Below, piece by piece: positions 61,100 through 64,000 of a stretch of DNA of 64,000 bases. This DNA comes from Turnera subulata. Its lineage: Eukaryota > Streptophyta > Magnoliopsida > Malpighiales > Passifloraceae. The stretch spans positions 1 through 64,000 of the forward strand of contig JAKUCV010005561.1 in assembly GCA_028386065.3 (NCBI GenBank), given 5' to 3'. The notes beneath the pieces were generated by a model. The model was not told where the DNA came from, ran no database searches, and worked only from the letters and a program-made list of their open reading frames with translations. Position numbers and translations under genes: made by a program. Positions within the stretch are counted from its first letter, which is position 1; each line of letters begins with the position of its first letter.

Positions 61100-61593
61100 T
61101 GTGACACCCGGGGTCTATGAGGGCGGAAAGTGTACGCCGGTGCCGGGATGAGCATGGACAAGGAGCGGCTTCTGGCAGGCTTCTAGAAGGAGGGGCACAG
61201 GAATGAACCGAATCCACACCGGAATAGGAGAGATCCTGAGACTGTGTAGGGATGGGGCTGCACAGTTGGGGCGATTTCGTAATTATATGGGTATGGGACT
61301 GTATAATTAAGAATAGCTTAAAAGAAGTGATTTCGAGGTTGTACAGGTGTGGGACTGCACAATCAAGAATAGCTTAAACGGTTTGATGGGTACTAACTAT
61401 ATCAACAAGGTGCACCTACCTTTTCGGCGCTCATTCCAGAAGAACTCTAAAGTTAAACGTGCTTGACTTGGAGAAATTCTAGGATGGGTGACCTCCAGGG
61501 AAGTTTTTCCCGGAAACGTGCGAGTGAGGACAAAGCATGTTGGAAAGGCCCCGTGTTGGTCTGTAGTGACAGTCGACAAACGCGGACGTTACA
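61100..61593 (+). mobile_element. Cassandra-type TRIM solo LTR with 5S-like promoter and TSD
   Basis: The 494-bp insert begins TGTGACACCCGGGG and ends GGACGTTACA. GATTT is directly repeated on both sides (61095-61099 and 61594-61598). It contains a stretch resembling the 5S rRNA gene, listed separately, which is the defining mark of Cassandra TRIM elements. Only one 5S-like block is present, so it is best read as a solo LTR. Two copies of a 'gggactg.a.aat.aagaatagcttaaa' segment lie inside it (about 61288 and 61350). Confidence 0.85.
61433..61508 (+). promoter_or_regulatory. 5S rRNA-like internal promoter region
   Basis: The block includes 'agttaaacgtgcttg' (box A-like, 61451-61465) and 'aggatgggtgacctcc' (box C-like, 61481-61496), both close to the plant 5S rRNA internal control region. 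It may recruit RNA polymerase III, as proposed for Cassandra LTRs. It is not a true 5S gene because it lies inside an LTR and the flanking 5S sequence is diverged. Confidence 0.8.
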
Positions 61594-61629
61594 GATTTAT
61601 TTATAGCAAGTTTTGCTTATTAATTGATG

Positions 61630-62750
61630 TTTTACCCAACATCAGGGGGAGAGAATAAGCAGCTGGATCAAGAGATTATTGAAATGATTTATCAATATGT
61701 AGTTTCTTTTGATCCTCGAATAAATTAGTATGAACCTGAAGTTCAAAAGATGATTCATTTGCAAAAGATTAGTAAGTCATTTGCCAGACATATTTATTTG
61801 AAAAATATGACCATATACCAGCTGCAAATGCTCCTGTTTAGATTGATGTTCCTGAAAAACAATATAAGTATGCAAATGAATCTATAGATTATATCGACAG
61901 AGAAAAAGGAGCAAAGTGATAAGATGGCCCCAATAAGGAAATAAGGCCTCCAGTAGAGGTTTGAATTAAAAGTCCTCAAGAAGAGGAAAATCCTCCAGAA
62001 GAGGTTTTCTGACACAAATTGATAAAGTTCCAGAAGTAACTCAGGTACCTAAAATAAATGAGCATGATGAGATCTCAATTACAGTGTCAGAAATAAGGTG
62101 GAACCGACGAGAAATAACCGTCGACGGAATAGAATTTTTATAGCACTAAATATTAAAATAGAGGATCATGAACCTACTAATGAATGTAGGTGCTGTATGA
62201 TTGGTCAAAATAAAGAGATATAATTAAAGGCTGTGTTAGACTCGCTTGCAAAGCGAAATATTTATCGGACCTGTTGTCCGTACACCAGATGGTGTAAAAT
62301 TGATTGGTCGAAAAATGGGTATTTGTGCGGAAAATATAAATGAGATATAAAGCACGGTTGCGCAAAGTTTTACCCGAACGATCTAGTATTAATTATGAGG
62401 AGATTCACTCCCCTGTGGTGGATGCAATTATTTGAAAGGTCTGGCATTATATAAAGAATTAGAAATGCATCTAATGAATGTTTTTACAGCCTACTATGGA
62501 TCCATAAGTAGTGAGATATACATAAAGATCCCTGCAGGATCCAAGTTGCCTGAAGCAACTAATTCCCGGGAAATTACAAAATAGAACTGAATTGATCTTT
62601 ACATAATTTAAATTATTTTGAGTATGGATAAACTTATTTATGATTGGAACTCCTGAAGAAGCTTCCAAATACCGTGCTATTAGATTGGTCCTAGAGTACC
62701 CTGTTGAAGTGCAATATGTATTGCTAAGAAAATAAAGCCTGAAGCTTTTG
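61630..62750 (+). pseudogene. Decayed copia pol region (integrase tail to reverse transcriptase)
   Basis: No frame is open for long, but successive pieces match one plant copia lineage in order: a 'FDPR' and 'EPEVQK'-like stretch (about 61708-61750), the integrase-RT linker, 'DSLAKRNI' (about 62234), 'SPVVDAI' (about 62409) and 'YKELEMHLMNVFTAYYGS' (about 62450). Next come the 'IYIKIPAGSKLPEA'-like part of the reverse transcriptase (about 62518) and a diverged remainder. The YVDD-containing catalytic end and RNase H are not seen. Several hairpins of the YNGAA family overlap this region. Confidence 0.65.
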
Positions 62751-63129
62751 ACTTAAGCCTATTGGCAAGATATGAATTTGCTCTTATCTTCGGGGTATAA
62801 AAGACGTGGTGTCATGTTAATCCTATAAGCCCGAAGAAAGAAGAGTTGGTTCTGCAGATGCCGATCCCCCATTTGATCCACAAAAGGCACAGCCAGACAT
62901 CTGTCACATCTTTACACATGAAATCGTTGCATCATTGGGACTACAATAGCAAGAGGGCAAGACAGATGCTCCAACACCAAAATTATGAAGATAAAGCTAC
63001 CCACATTGTCCAGTTGGAGTAATAATGTATCAAAAGTGATCAGACAAGGCCTACATCACCAGAAGTTGACAAGAAATTATTGGCATGGAATGACAACAAG
63101 AAATCAAGAGAGGCCAAAATGAGGGGGAG

Positions 63130-63261
63130 TAGGATACGCACTGCACTCTTTTTTCCTTCACCAAATTTTTATCCCACAGGGTTTTTTCTTGGTAAGGTTT
63201 TTAATGAGGCAGTTCTCCCTAAGCGTATTCTACCCAATACACAATGACATCCAAGGGGGAG
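63130..63261 (+). other. Copia 3' internal end and polypurine tract
   Basis: The sequence contains 'aaggtttttaatgaggca', a conserved piece of the 3' internal region in many plant copia elements, and ends in 'ccaagggggag' immediately before the 3' LTR. Confidence 0.65.
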
Positions 63262-63452
63262 TGTTATAAAACGTGTATGTCATTGGTACCTACCTATCTG
63301 CTCTGGCCCCTCCCCTCATTTCTTTTCTATATATTGTGTAAAGATTTGCCTGCCTTATACAATGAAAAACCGAAAGATTCTCCTTCTCCTCTTCTTCTTT
63401 ACTGGCCTTATTTACAATGAATTTCACAGCATTAAATACAAAATTTATAACA
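63262..63452 (+). repeat. 3' LTR of the old copia element
   Basis: 191 bp, TG...CA. It matches the 5' LTR apart from a short deletion around 63373 and scattered substitutions. Confidence 0.85.
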
Positions 63453-63711
63453 CTATAGATGACTTTTATAACAGACAAAGTGGAAATTAATAGTTTAGTT
63501 AGTATTAAAATTTTGACCAAAACAAGAAGATATTGAAAACTATGTATGGCACCATCCGGCATTAAGGCTTTTGTTTTATTCACTTTTCTGTATAGCGTCT
63601 TAGTAATTAAGGTCTATTTAATTATATTAAAAATTTGACCAAAACAAAATAGTGAAAACTATGTATGGCACAAAAGAAACTTATAGTATAATACATAGGG
63701 GAGAGCAATCG

Positions 63712-63860
63712 GCTCGGTTCGGTAATACCGAGCCGATTTTTGGGCATACCGACGGTACAGGAGATACCCTCCTACCGATCGGTAGGTACCGACCTAAGAA
63801 ATAGGCCATACCGACTACTACCGACTCGGTTCGGTCGGCATACTGACAATACTGAGCCGA
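63712..63860. repeat. Palindrome-rich TCGG-repeat segment, possible transposon end
   Basis: CGGCTCGG and CCGAGCCG pair across a 10-base loop at about 63713-63738. The words 'taccga' and 'tcggt' then recur in both orientations up to 63860. Such segments are seen at the ends of some plant DNA transposons. The window ends before a partner could be found. Confidence 0.4.
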
Positions 63861-64000
63861 CTATATATAGAAAAGAAAAATGAGATCTGTTAAGACTATA
63901 AATAGCCAATTAATGGAAAAATAAAAAAAAATTACTTTTAATTATGCTTGGTCAAAGATGTAAACATAAAACCCATTGATGGAAATTAAGAGCAATTAGA

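Larger units (their letters stand above)
58056..62748 (+). repeat. Dispersed hairpin family, variable arms with YNGAA-type loop
   Basis: At least 26 short perfect inverted repeats (arms 4-7 bp) were read. Examples are GCTAGC-ctgaa-GCTAGC (60090-60106), TTCTAGC-ctgaa-GCTAGAA (60152-60170), TACCAGC-aagaa-GCTGGTA (60262-60280), CCAAC-tagaa-GTTGG (60217-60231), AGTTGC-ctgaa-GCAACT (62544-62560) and GATC-tagaa-GATC (58817-58829). Arms vary but remain complementary. 21 of the 26 have a five-base loop ending GAA, always on the + strand. Details are given in the findings. Confidence 0.85.
56534..63452 (+). mobile_element. Old, decayed copia element with nested insertions and a hairpin-rich body
   Basis: Similar LTRs (56534-56744 and 63262-63452) start TGTTATAAAACGTG and end ATTTATAACA. 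CTTTA precedes the left end and CTATA follows the right end, a 5-bp duplication with one change. A likely primer site follows the 5' LTR, and a GGGGGA polypurine tract precedes the 3' LTR. Copia-type pol remains lie at 61.7-62.8 kb. A LINE piece and a Cassandra-type LTR are inserted inside. The 3' LTR lacks about 20 bp present in the 5' one. All reading frames are broken. Confidence 0.85.

Noticed and set aside
61433..61508. Genuine 5S rRNA gene
   Set aside because: The block is diverged and lies inside a TG...CA LTR with a GATTT target duplication, so it is the Cassandra promoter region.
58056..62748. CRISPR-like or tandem-repeat array
   Set aside because: Spacing is irregular and the arms differ from copy to copy. 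Only the loop is conserved, and the host is a plant.

Overview
The window is nuclear DNA of a flowering plant, most likely a woody eudicot. Spliced genes with GT/AG introns, AT-rich intergenic DNA and several classes of plant transposable element support this. The species cannot be named from the sequence. Seven protein-coding genes were rebuilt exon by exon, and in each the reading phases join without a frameshift. No bacterial or organelle-like block was seen.

Layout. 0-1.3 kb: LTR-retrotransposon debris, then a Helitron 3' end carrying a piece of an RPA1-like gene. 1.7-6.5 kb (+): a SIEL / Integrator-subunit-4-like ARM-HEAT protein, followed by a diverged tandem duplication. 9.5-15.3 kb (-): a DCD-domain plus Kelch-repeat protein. 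16.7-28.3 kb: a transposon-rich gap with a LINE relic, a tandem array, a 1.56-kb foldback Mutator-like element with a perfect 9-bp target duplication, and a young Ty1/copia element with an uninterrupted polyprotein frame. 30.9-32.8 kb (+): a patellin (PATL6-like). 35.1-37.3 kb (+): an aldo-keto reductase of the AKR4C type. 38.1-40.7 kb (-): a CHX cation/H+ exchanger. 41.8-44.0 kb: a Tourist-like MITE and LINE RNase H relics. 44.9-47.4 kb (-): a PP2C phosphatase with a lipidation-type N-terminus. 50.2-51.8 kb (-): a single-exon FkbM-type methyltransferase with a membrane anchor. 54.0-54.6 kb: a LINE-derived retroposon flanked by a 21-bp target duplication. 56.5-63.5 kb: an old, decayed copia element with a LINE piece and a Cassandra-type solo LTR nested in it.

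The genes are unrelated housekeeping, signalling and transport loci. They do not form a pathway or cluster. The most unusual structure is in the old copia element at 56.5-63.5 kb. At least 26 short inverted repeats are scattered over about 4.7 kb of it. Their arms differ in sequence but stay complementary, and 21 of them enclose a five-base loop ending in GAA on the element's sense strand. A second family of stems (TGGGC...GCCCA) and a third (GCCGG-aat-CCGGC) lie in its leader. This looks like selected RNA or DNA structure rather than simple repetition, and it is the best candidate here for something undescribed.
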